From contig NZ_CP139957.1 in NCBI RefSeq assembly GCF_034343125.1, positions 395,001 through 459,000 on the forward strand: a DNA stretch of 64,000 nt, written 5' to 3'. Both the position numbers and the translations under genes were made by a program. The stretch's first letter is position 1. Each line of letters opens with the position of its first letter. Positions 35,701-42,469 of this stretch are shown in pieces. The notes under the pieces were generated by a model. It was not told where the DNA came from. It did no database searches and was given only the letters and a program-made list of their open reading frames with translations. This DNA is from Caldicellulosiruptor danielii (GTDB taxonomy: Bacteria; Bacillota; Thermoanaerobacteria; Caldicellulosiruptorales; Caldicellulosiruptoraceae).

Positions 35701-36241
35701 TGACGAACCAGTTTTTGCCCTGCCAGGTATAAATACCACAGTTCTGGCTGCAGGAATTGAGCTAAAGGTTGGAGGCATTACTTTAATTCCTGATGTTGAC
35801 TACACAGCTTACATCCAAAACGGCATAGTTTATGTGAAGGTTAAAAAACCGGGGATTGTAGACAGCAAGGTAAGCTTGGAGATAAAAAGACCAGACTTAA
35901 TAGTAGATAGCAATGGAAATCCTTCTTCGGTGTTAAAACCTCAAACTGTTGAACATGTGACAGAAAGGACTTCACCTGATGTCACAGCAGAGTTTTCTTC
36001 GACGGATACAAGAAAAGTCAAACTCACATTTTCTGAACCCATGGATGCTTCAACACTAATTGTTCAAAACTTCTCATGTGTTACAGGCGGTAGCATTGTA
36101 AGCTTTGTAAAATCTTCTGATAACAGAGTTGTTGAGATTACGTTCACAAACCCGCTTCCGGCAGGAAGTATTGTAAATATATCACCAAATGTAAAGGACT
36201 TGGCAGGTAATTCAGTATCGGTCCAGGCGGTGAGAAAATAA
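32768..36241 (+). CDS. S-layer-homology protein with repeated Ig-like domains
   Basis: This 1157-residue exported protein begins with a signal peptide (FKSWGKRFFVFLSLLSFLLS ... ending near residue 30). Three SLH modules (about residues 33-200) follow, with KGIMTGDTKGNLNLDKPLKR, FKDVKVDYWGLGYIEAAKAI and GLISGYTDGTFKPEQYLKVE, which bind the secondary cell-wall polymer. The remaining 950 residues contain at least five Ig-like units marked by recurring F(T/S)E(P/N)M-type strands: VIFTEPMNIDSA, VTFTENVNATDK, IFFSEPMDVEKL, LTFSEPMDASTL. No catalytic domain is visible, so it is probably a structural S-layer or surface-scaffold protein. AAAGGAG lies upstream of the ATG. Cysteines are nearly absent. 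Confidence 0.9.
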   Translation: MFKSWGKRFFVFLSLLSFLLSFLVNTSFSQNLSYYQRAAQVLKQKGIMTGDTKGNLNLDKPLKRSEISKMIILLLGKKPLADFYANQKRSSFKDVKVDYWGLGYIEAAKAIGLISGYTDGTFKPEQYLKVEELTAIVVRALGVKDSELKGKWPLNYIQKAYSMNIFYGIESEIEIGKLVTRGQTAAILYNAFLNESIKAAKPVGLEIVDLQTLKITFDKEISSIAKSDFSFDGGLSVVDAKFADSSKKVVEIKTSAQQEGKEYTLFYKGQATTLKFVAKTIPFSLAEDIKIESLKKVDLKFTKPISKSQQENLPIKIYVNSKEITDVRKFLSSDFKTLSIIFTSRLNQTDKLMVEISNLLSETGQSFSMTKELTVIDATQPKVVDFKIINSKKFKVIFTEPMNIDSANAYKVCDLSSVGANIRIDSNYVYAKLSQKHQENAIDIELLYPLADGNHTVEITEAKDFAGYKAPDFKATFTTVLEKNPPKLVSLELVSNNRIRLVFDEEIRSLDGLIPTGEYEVYQAQDSTNHATGAKITLLSDGKTVDIQLNPQLKLDSRALVSFEVRFRYVEDLLGNKVSDWMTVTSKAQDDTTKPAVKSVEVLDGNIIKVTFTENVNATDKVQSFSLLSENGTQIAEAQAKVVKPLKEEDSSVFAVEFSTLATINGGKYTLKISGICDTSVRENVMDTSSFAIVAKDTLAPTITAAIAKYDSSSDLDRIDIFFSEPMDVEKLKNLSSYFVGASSATIPLSSVKGAKVDYISPNGDRITLLIPGADDSSPGKWSQSGGVIDKLAAPTLTDRAGNFLANATIAMPVSVSANFRGISAQDIEVVAVDKNTIELRALNGYIFSSFDPGAIMFRNAYSTSSLNGNPDNDKVVNLGIVSYTISQDKKVIVLKTSISLTSSAMADTNDSGQDAEQLKIFTVNSNIKDQFEQSLVIQPTLDISFYPSILLKDRICPQQTGVSIGSGSQSDTMAITFDEPVFALPGINTTVLAAGIELKVGGITLIPDVDYTAYIQNGIVYVKVKKPGIVDSKVSLEIKRPDLIVDSNGNPSSVLKPQTVEHVTERTSPDVTAEFSSTDTRKVKLTFSEPMDASTLIVQNFSCVTGGSIVSFVKSSDNRVVEITFTNPLPAGSIVNISPNVKDLAGNSVSVQAVRK

Positions 36242-36301
36242 GGAGAAGTTGTGGTATAATAAATTTTGAAGGCAAGTGATATATAAATGAGGAGGTTTGT
36301 A

Positions 36302-36559
36302 ATGATAATAGATGCAGAAAAGATAATTCCTGATGTGGATAAATATATAAAAATAATAGAGGAAGAAGAAATTATTTTAGAAAAATGTTCGAAAAATTGC
36401 TAAGTTATTCCAATTAAGAAAAGAAGAAAAAAGAAAAAATCTCAAGAGGAAATTCTCAACGTAATTAAGGAGTTAGCAGGAATTGCAAAGGACCTTAATA
36501 TGGATGCAGACTCGATAAGAGAGGAGAGAATTTTAGGAAGTGACAAAGGTTGTAATTGA
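36302..36559 (+). pseudogene. Antitoxin-like gene with an internal stop
   Basis: GAGGAGG precedes the ATG at 36302. The frame reads MIIDAEKIIPDVDKYIKIIE ... and meets TAA at 36401, where a tyrosine codon would restore NCYVIPIKKRRKKKK. It then continues open for about 50 more codons to TGA at 36557. The acidic-then-basic short protein preceding an overlapping PIN-type gene is a typical type II antitoxin arrangement. The internal stop indicates decay. Confidence 0.65.
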
Positions 36560-36958
36560 TACCAATGTGTGTTGAATTTAATACTTGGAAGGGAGCCATT
36601 TAAGGATGCTGCAGAAAAAATGTTTGAGATTATAGCATTGAGAGAAGATATAAAAGCATATATATAACTGCTAACAGTGTTACTGATATATTTTACATTG
36701 CTAAAAAGACTATGAAAGAGGAGAAAATTAGAAAATTATTACTCATAATGTTTAAAAAAAATTGATATTGTGAGTATTTTAAAAAGTGATATAATAAAAT
36801 CATTAAAGAGTGGGTATAATGACTTGGAAGATGCCCTGCAAATAGTTTGTTCAAAAAGAGTACATGCGGATTATTTTGTTACCCGTGATGAAGGCATACA
36901 AAGTGTTGAAATAAAAATAATTACTCCGAAAGAGTTTATTCACATCTTTTCTACTTAG
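36540..36958 (+). pseudogene. PIN-domain toxin remnant, three frameshifts
   Basis: The GTG at 36540 overlaps the antitoxin frame and opens TKVVIDTNV, the first conserved aspartate of PIN-domain ribonucleases. A two-base TG duplication (about 36566-36571) breaks the frame, which continues LNLILGREPFKDAAEKMFEI. A TA duplication (about 36658-36665) breaks it again before TANSVTDIFYIAKKTMKEEK. An eight-A run (36754-36761) breaks it a third time before IDIVSILKSDIIKSLKSGYN and the later acidic motif LEDALQIVC. It would be a VapC-like toxin of about 138 residues if intact, but it is clearly dead. Confidence 0.75.
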
Positions 36959-36966
36959 AGCTTTAA

Positions 36967-37004
36967 AAGAGGCTGTGTTTTGGAATCTTGAAGAGCAGCC
37001 TCTT
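36967..37004 (+). terminator. Terminator before queD
   Basis: AAGAGGCTG (36967-36975) and CAGCCTCTT (36996-37004) with a 20-base loop, followed by AAATTTTTTC. The stem is identical to that of the terminator at 28364. Confidence 0.8.
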
Positions 37005-37044
37005 AAATTTTTTCGTTAACTTTCATAAAAGGGGAGATTGTGTT

Positions 37045-37407
37045 ATGCTTCTCAAAAAAATCTTCAAATTTGATGCAGCGCATAATCTCACAAAGTACAA
37101 TGGAAAATGTGAAAACCTTCACGGGCACACATACAAGCTTGTTGTGACAGTGGAAGGAAAACCCGATGACCAGGACATGGTAATAGACTTTGTGCTTTTA
37201 AAAAAGATTGTACAGAATGAAGTGATTGACATCTTAGACCATGCATATATAAACGATATTATAGAAAATCCTACTGCTGAGAACATTGCAAAGTGGATAT
37301 GGAAAAAACTTAGCAAAAAAATAGAAGAACAAGGCTGCAGACTTTACGAAATTGAAGTTTGGGAGACAGAAGACAGCAGCGTCATATACAGGGGTGAAGA
37401 TGAATGA
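37045..37407 (+). CDS. queD: 6-carboxytetrahydropterin synthase QueD
   Basis: This 120-residue member of the 6-pyruvoyl-tetrahydropterin synthase fold converts dihydroneopterin triphosphate to 6-carboxytetrahydropterin on the way to preQ0 and queuosine. Zinc ligands and the catalytic cysteine appear as FDAAHNL (His) and GKCENLHGHTYK (Cys followed by His-Gly-His). The CxxxHGH form is that of QueD. Further signatures are MVIDFVLLK, LDHAYIND and PTAENIAKWIW. AAAGGGGAG lies about 9 bases before the ATG at 37045. The stop overlaps folE2 by 4 bases, so the two enzymes acting on consecutive pathway steps are translated together. Confidence 0.93.
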   Translation: MLLKKIFKFDAAHNLTKYNGKCENLHGHTYKLVVTVEGKPDDQDMVIDFVLLKKIVQNEVIDILDHAYINDIIENPTAENIAKWIWKKLSKKIEEQGCRLYEIEVWETEDSSVIYRGEDE

Positions 37408-38174
37408 TTGATGTTCAGAGCCAGAAAGACCTTCGCGGCATCAGTATTCAAAAAGTTGGAATAAAGGATTTAAACTGGCCAATTGTTGTAATGGATAGAG
37501 AAAACAAAACTCAGACAACAATTGCAAGAATCACCGCTGCAGCAGAGCTAAAAGGTGATATTAGAGGCACGCACATGTCCCGGTTCATTGAAGCTATAGA
37601 TGAGCTGAAAGTTGTTGGACCAAAGGAGATAGAAAAGCTTTTGGATAAAATAAAAGAAAAGCTGAATTCAGAAAAAGCCTATATAAGGTTTGATTTTCCT
37701 TACTTTATCAACAAAAGAACACCTGTGACAGCAACGCTTTCACCACTTAAAGTTGACTGTTATTTTGAAGCAGAAAAAGATCAGAAATTTGACCTGAAAA
37801 CTGGTGTGATTGTTCCTGTTCACACTCTGTGTCCATGCTCAAAAGAAATTTCAGAGTATGGAGCTCACAACCAGAGAGCTTATGTGACAATAGAAGTGAG
37901 AATGAAAAAGTTTATGTGGATTGAAGAACTTGTTGAGATTGCAGAAGCTTCTGCATCGTGCCCTCTTTATTCTATTTTAAAAAGACCTGATGAGAAATGG
38001 GTAACAGAGAGAGCTTACCAGAACCCTCGCTTTGTTGAAGACCTTTTGAGAGAGGTTGTTTTAAAAATAAAGGAAAATGGGCGAATTAAATGGTATAAGG
38101 TTTTTGTTGAGTCAATTGAGAGTATTCACAACCACAATGCCTTTGCGTATGTTGAAGGTGAAATAAGAAAATGA
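37404..38174 (+). CDS. folE2: GTP cyclohydrolase FolE2 (type IB)
   Basis: FolE2 opens GTP to dihydroneopterin triphosphate, the first step toward folate and queuosine. This 256-residue protein shows the family motifs TTIARITAAAELKGDIRGTH, THMSRFIEAI, VPVHTLCPCSKEISEYGAHN (the metal-binding cysteine region) and ESIESIHNHNAFAY. The type IB enzyme works with metals other than zinc. Overlap with queD points to a queuosine role. The downstream enzymes (queE, queC) are not in the window. Confidence 0.95.
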   Translation: MIDVQSQKDLRGISIQKVGIKDLNWPIVVMDRENKTQTTIARITAAAELKGDIRGTHMSRFIEAIDELKVVGPKEIEKLLDKIKEKLNSEKAYIRFDFPYFINKRTPVTATLSPLKVDCYFEAEKDQKFDLKTGVIVPVHTLCPCSKEISEYGAHNQRAYVTIEVRMKKFMWIEELVEIAEASASCPLYSILKRPDEKWVTERAYQNPRFVEDLLREVVLKIKENGRIKWYKVFVESIESIHNHNAFAYVEGEIRK

Positions 38175-38235
38175 TACAATTAAAGTAACAATCTGCTTTT
38201 AAAAAGCGAGGGAAGGTTTTTAAAAACCGAATATT

Positions 38236-39675
38236 ATGAAAATAAAGATTTATACAAAAAGGCTGGGAATAAGTATAGCTGTGTTTTTATTTGGAATTTT
38301 GTTTATAATCCTTTTAATTAGGAATTTTACAATCAAGAATACACCAACCCAAAATGACAACATAACCTATATAAAAAATATGTTTGAACTGAGAAATGCA
38401 AAGCTTGTTGAAGACAACATTCTCATCGAAAAGTTACCAGACGATACCTTTATGTTCAAGTATCTTTTTGAAGACTCAAAATCAAAATATGAAATCTACA
38501 TGAAAGAGGACCAGTCAATAGTTTATTTCAAAAAATTTACTCCTTCCGACGTGGTTAACAGATTTTCAATAAGTGATGTGAAGACAAAAGCTTTCAAGCT
38601 TTTATACAAATTTGCGCCATATACAAAAGGAAATGTTGAGATTGAGGTAGCTTCTTCGCAAAATGTCTACGTTTGTGTTTTTAATCGTTATGAAGGCGAC
38701 AAAAAGGTTTTAGGGAACTGGGCAACGGTTGTACTTAACAAAGATAATGGGGAACTATTGGAGTTTAGTATAAACTGGCATCAAGATATTAACTTCAAAA
38801 ATTCTGTCAAAAAAGGTGATGAAGAAGGTAAAATTTTAGGAAGCATAAAAGTTGTACCTGTTTTGAGTTCTGATTCTTTTTTAAAGTATACCACATTGAA
38901 CAATGTTCTTGGATTAAAAGACCTCTATTACGACTTTGTTGATGGCAAGGTGTATCCCCAGATTAATCTAACTGTTAACACTTTAAATACTCGGGATTAC
39001 AATAACTATGTTGATTATGCTCAAAAAAAAGCACAGGTTGAATATGTAAAGTTAAAATTTGGAAAGATTTTAAATCTGCTTTCTTCACAGGCAAGACGTC
39101 TCTCTTTTTCTGCTTCCGAGTTCAGTGTTTCTTCAGGTGGTGAATACTCATACACCAAAAAAAGTATTCTTGGCACTGTAAAGATAACTGCCGACAAGTA
39201 CGGGAATATTTTGAAAGCCACGGCAGATTTAAAATCATCTGGTGAAATAAAAAAGGTTGACTCTAAGGTTTTAAATGATAGAGCAGAACAGATTATGCAG
39301 GCGCTTGTTGGAAAATACGTTGTCGCAAAATCTTATATATTTGAAAATAACAATCAGCATGCAGTAAATTACAAACTCTATATAGGTAATGCCTACATAA
39401 TAAATGGAAAACTGGAAATTACATTTGATAAACTTTCTGGAGAAGTATTAAAACTTGATTTTGATTTGGGCATACGACCAGAGTTTATGGAAAAGGTGAA
39501 AACTCTAAAAAGTCCATACGAGTATATAAATCTCATAAAATCAAGTGGATTTGAAGAGGTTTATATTTTGACAAAAGAGTATGGAAAGGTGTACCTTTAT
39601 CAGAAACCTGTTGAGGCGCACTTGGCGCTAAAACCCAAATTTGACATGACATATCTTATGCATGCAACTAAATAA
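38236..39675 (+). CDS. Membrane-anchored protein with YcdB/YcdC-like repeats
   Basis: The protein has 479 residues with one N-terminal membrane helix (about residues 10-30, IAVFLFGILFIILLI) and a large outside part. The outside part contains PepSY/YcdB-type repeats, for example LGNWATVVLNKDNGELLEFS, GTVKITADKYGNILKATADL and LEITFDKLSGEVLKLDFD, each a strand pair ending in DxxxGxL. Such repeats are found in secreted proteins of spore formers and may inhibit proteases. No enzyme motif is visible. The ATG lies 61 bases after folE2, with GCGAGGGAAGG upstream. Confidence 0.65.
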   Translation: MKIKIYTKRLGISIAVFLFGILFIILLIRNFTIKNTPTQNDNITYIKNMFELRNAKLVEDNILIEKLPDDTFMFKYLFEDSKSKYEIYMKEDQSIVYFKKFTPSDVVNRFSISDVKTKAFKLLYKFAPYTKGNVEIEVASSQNVYVCVFNRYEGDKKVLGNWATVVLNKDNGELLEFSINWHQDINFKNSVKKGDEEGKILGSIKVVPVLSSDSFLKYTTLNNVLGLKDLYYDFVDGKVYPQINLTVNTLNTRDYNNYVDYAQKKAQVEYVKLKFGKILNLLSSQARRLSFSASEFSVSSGGEYSYTKKSILGTVKITADKYGNILKATADLKSSGEIKKVDSKVLNDRAEQIMQALVGKYVVAKSYIFENNNQHAVNYKLYIGNAYIINGKLEITFDKLSGEVLKLDFDLGIRPEFMEKVKTLKSPYEYINLIKSSGFEEVYILTKEYGKVYLYQKPVEAHLALKPKFDMTYLMHATK

Positions 39676-39710
39676 TCTTTCAATACATTCAAAGGAGTGA
39701 AATTGCAGCG

Positions 39711-40877
39711 ATGGACATTTTAATAAAAAATGCAAAAATCTATACAATGGATGAGAAAGGAATTATTGAAAAAGGCGATGTATTAGTAAAAGATGGGAAA
39801 ATAGTATTAATTGATAAGAATATACATGTTCAGGATGCTCAAGTAATAGATGCAACAGGAAGGCTTGTCTTTCCGGGGTTTATAGATGCCCACTCTCACA
39901 TAGGAATGTGGGAAGATTCTGTCGGATTTGAAGGTGCTGATGGAAACGAAGACTCAGACCCTGTAACGCCACACCTGAGAGCAATTGATGCTATAAATCC
40001 GTTTGATAGAAGTTTTGAAGAAGCAATTGAGGGTGGGGTTACATGTGTTGCAACAGGACCGGGAAGTGCCAATGTGATAGGCGGGCAGTTTTGTGTCATC
40101 AAGACGTTTGGCAAGAGAGTTGACAAAATGGTTGTGAAAGAACCTGCTGCAATGAAGGTTGCGTTTGGTGAAAATCCGAAAAGCGTGTATCACGAAAAAC
40201 ACCAGATGCCTCAAACACGCATGGCAACTGCTGCAATCTTAAGAGAAGCACTTTTTAAAGCAAGAGAGTACTTAAACAAAAAACTTGAGGCTCAGCAGGA
40301 TGAGGAAAAAGATATGCCAGAATTTGACATGAAAAGTGAGAGCCTTATAAAGGTTCTGACAAAAGAAATTCCGCTGAAAGCACATGCTCACAGAGCAGAT
40401 GATATATTCACAGCAATAAGGATTGCAAAAGAATTTGATGTAAATCTCACCCTTGACCATGTGACAGACGGATATTTGATTGTGGATGAACTAAAACAAG
40501 AAAATGTCCCATGTATTGTTGGACCGAATCTTACTGATAGGTCAAAGATTGAGCTTAAAAACCTTGATTTTAAAAATCCAGGCATACTTTCCGAAAACGG
40601 TATTCTTGTTGCTATTATGACCGACCATCCTGTCATTCCACAAAAATATCTTGTTTTATGTTGCGCGCTTGCATGCAAAAGTGGAATGGATGAGATAGAG
40701 GCTCTAAAAGCAATTACCATAAACCCTGCGAAGATTTTAGGAATTGACAACAGAGTTGGAAGTATAAAGGAAGGTAAAGATGCTGATATTGTAATATACA
40801 GGGGTCATCCTTTTGACATATTTTCTGAGGTTGAATATGTCTTGATTGATGGTAAAGTTGTATATCATCGCAAATAA
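39711..40877 (+). CDS. Amidohydrolase-family protein
   Basis: This 388-residue metal-dependent hydrolase has the amidohydrolase TIM-barrel plan: an N-terminal beta part (MDILIKNAKIYTMDEKGIIE), PGFIDAHSHIG with the HxH metal pair, KAHAHRADDI and TLDHVTDGYLI with further histidines, AIMTDHPVIP with the late aspartate, and the closing GSIKEGKDADIVIYRGHPFD. The sequence type is near imidazolonepropionase-like and other poorly characterised amidohydrolases common in Clostridia. AAAGGAG lies 13 bases before the ATG. Substrate unknown. Confidence 0.88.
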   Translation: MDILIKNAKIYTMDEKGIIEKGDVLVKDGKIVLIDKNIHVQDAQVIDATGRLVFPGFIDAHSHIGMWEDSVGFEGADGNEDSDPVTPHLRAIDAINPFDRSFEEAIEGGVTCVATGPGSANVIGGQFCVIKTFGKRVDKMVVKEPAAMKVAFGENPKSVYHEKHQMPQTRMATAAILREALFKAREYLNKKLEAQQDEEKDMPEFDMKSESLIKVLTKEIPLKAHAHRADDIFTAIRIAKEFDVNLTLDHVTDGYLIVDELKQENVPCIVGPNLTDRSKIELKNLDFKNPGILSENGILVAIMTDHPVIPQKYLVLCCALACKSGMDEIEALKAITINPAKILGIDNRVGSIKEGKDADIVIYRGHPFDIFSEVEYVLIDGKVVYHRK

Positions 40878-40896
40878 AAAGGGGAAATTATGAAAA

Positions 40897-41370
40897 ATGA
40901 AGGAGATAATGTCTTATTCGTATGATGAGACAGTGTCGATTGGCTATAACATTGGAAGAAATCTTTTCAAAGGTGCTATTGTTACCTTAGAAGGTGATCT
41001 TGGTAGCGGAAAAACTGTACTAACACGTGGAATTGCCAAGGCTTTTGGAATTGAAGATATTTCGAGCCCAACGTTTACTATATTTCATGTGTATGAAGGA
41101 AAAGATGGCATTTTAGTTTATCATTTTGATATTTACAGGATTGAAGAGACAGAGCTTGAGGATATAGGGTATGAGGAGTATTTTTATGGTGATGGTATTG
41201 TGATAATTGAGTGGGCTGATAAGTTAAAAAGACTTCGTCCCAAAGAATATTTAAAGGTTGAGATTCAGAAGATAGACGAAGATGTTCGAAAAATATTGAT
41301 AACAGGTGTTGGAGAAAAATACAAAAGTGTTGAGGATGTGATAGAAAAAGATGAAGATATTGGCGATTGA
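40897..41370 (+). CDS. tsaE: tRNA threonylcarbamoyladenosine biosynthesis ATPase TsaE
   Basis: TsaE is the small ATPase of the TsaB-TsaD-TsaE complex that makes t6A37 on ANN-decoding tRNAs. The Walker A loop is EGDLGSGKTVLTRGI. ISSPTFTIFHVYEG and VYHFDIYRI are the other family blocks, and GIVIIEWADKL is the Walker-B-like part. At 157 residues it has a slightly longer acidic tail than usual. It overlaps tsaB by 20 bases, and rimI follows, the standard tsaE-tsaB-rimI order. Confidence 0.95.
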   Translation: MKEIMSYSYDETVSIGYNIGRNLFKGAIVTLEGDLGSGKTVLTRGIAKAFGIEDISSPTFTIFHVYEGKDGILVYHFDIYRIEETELEDIGYEEYFYGDGIVIIEWADKLKRLRPKEYLKVEIQKIDEDVRKILITGVGEKYKSVEDVIEKDEDIGD

Positions 41371-42016
41371 GACGTCCGGCAAGGTTGCAAGCGCTGCTTT
41401 GCTGGAAGATTGCAAGACAGTTTCTGAGATAGTTCTTAATACAAAACTTGTTCACTCTGTGATGTTAATTGATTTAATAGACCAGGTATTAAAAAATGCT
41501 TCGAGTAAAATAGAAGATGTTGACCTATTTGCGGTGTCGATAGGACCTGGTTCTTTTACCGGGCTCAGAATAGGTGTTTCAACAATAAAAGGTTTTTGCT
41601 ATGCCACTTCAAAGCCATGTGTGGGCATTGACACCTTGAAGGCTCTTTGCTATAACTTCTGGGCTTGTTCAGATTTTCTAATGCCCATTTTGGATGCAAA
41701 GTCGCAAAAGGTATTTACTGGAATTTTTAGATTTGAGAAGGGTGAGCTCAAAACATATCATCCAACTTCGATATTTGATATTGAGGAAGCAAAAGAGCTT
41801 GCAAAAAAGTATGACCCTGTTTTGCTTGGCGAAGGTCTAGACATTTATGATTTTTCCGAGTTTAGAATTTCGCCCAAGTTTTTACAGTACCAGAGAGCAT
41901 CAAATGTTGGAATTTTGGCTCATGTACTTGCCCAGGAAGGCAAGATTTATTCTCATTTTGACCTTGTACCGGTTTATCTTAAAAAATCGTATGCAGAAAG
42001 GGACCAAAACACATGA
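41351..42016 (+). CDS. tsaB: tRNA threonylcarbamoyladenosine biosynthesis protein TsaB
   Basis: TsaB is the scaffold partner of TsaD in t6A synthesis, a short ASKHA-fold protein without catalytic activity. Diagnostic motifs are ILAIETSGKVASAAL, VHSVMLIDLIDQVL, FAVSIGPGSFTGLRIGVSTI and MPILDAKSQKVFTG. The 221 residues match the usual size. The start overlaps tsaE and the stop overlaps rimI by 4 bases. tsaD is not in the window. Confidence 0.95.
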   Translation: MKILAIETSGKVASAALLEDCKTVSEIVLNTKLVHSVMLIDLIDQVLKNASSKIEDVDLFAVSIGPGSFTGLRIGVSTIKGFCYATSKPCVGIDTLKALCYNFWACSDFLMPILDAKSQKVFTGIFRFEKGELKTYHPTSIFDIEEAKELAKKYDPVLLGEGLDIYDFSEFRISPKFLQYQRASNVGILAHVLAQEGKIYSHFDLVPVYLKKSYAERDQNT

Positions 42017-42456
42017 GAAAAGGTGCAGTGAGAAGAATGACAAAGCAAGACATAGATATGGTGCATGAAATAGAAGTTTTATCATTTTCCATTCCATGGA
42101 GCAGAGAGAGCTTTGAGTATGAGGTTCAAAATGAGTCTGCGATATATTATGTATATGAAGAAGACGGCAGAGTATGGGGGTTTGCAGGGATGCACCATAT
42201 TGTGGATGAAGGGCACATTACAAATATTGCTGTACATCCACAAAAAAGAGGGCAGGGAATAGGAAAGCTTCTTCTTTCTGCCCTCATTTCATATGCAAAA
42301 GAAAATGGTTTGGTTGGTCTTACACTTGAGGTGAGAAGCAAAAACAACGTTGCCATCTCACTTTACAAGAGTTTTGGATTTGTTCAGGAAGGTGTAAGAA
42401 AAAATTACTATTCTAACCCACCGGATGATGCCATAATTATGTGGCTGTGGCTTTAG
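42013..42456 (+). CDS. rimI: Ribosomal-protein-S18-alanine N-acetyltransferase RimI
   Basis: This 147-residue GNAT-fold acetyltransferase has the acetyl-CoA loop VHPQKRGQGIGKLLL and the RimI-type elements FSIPWSRESFEYEV, HITNIAVHP, LEVRSKNNVAISLYKSFGF and YYSNPPDDAIIMW. It probably acetylates the N-terminus of S18. It is the last gene of the tsaE-tsaB-rimI set and converges with the GGDEF-EAL gene, with only 13 bases between the stops and no clear hairpin. Confidence 0.93.
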   Translation: MRKGAVRRMTKQDIDMVHEIEVLSFSIPWSRESFEYEVQNESAIYYVYEEDGRVWGFAGMHHIVDEGHITNIAVHPQKRGQGIGKLLLSALISYAKENGLVGLTLEVRSKNNVAISLYKSFGFVQEGVRKNYYSNPPDDAIIMWLWL

Positions 42457-42469
42457 AATTTAATACTAT

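Noticed and set aside
28364-37004. Identical AAGAGGCTG/CAGCCTCTT stems at 28364 and 36967 as a dispersed repeat element
   Set aside because: Only the stem is shared while loops and flanks differ. Both sit directly after genes and act as ordinary terminators.
36240-37044. Possible preQ1 riboswitch upstream of queD
   Set aside because: The region before queD holds a terminator hairpin and the decayed toxin gene. The short pseudoknot pattern of preQ1 aptamers was not found.
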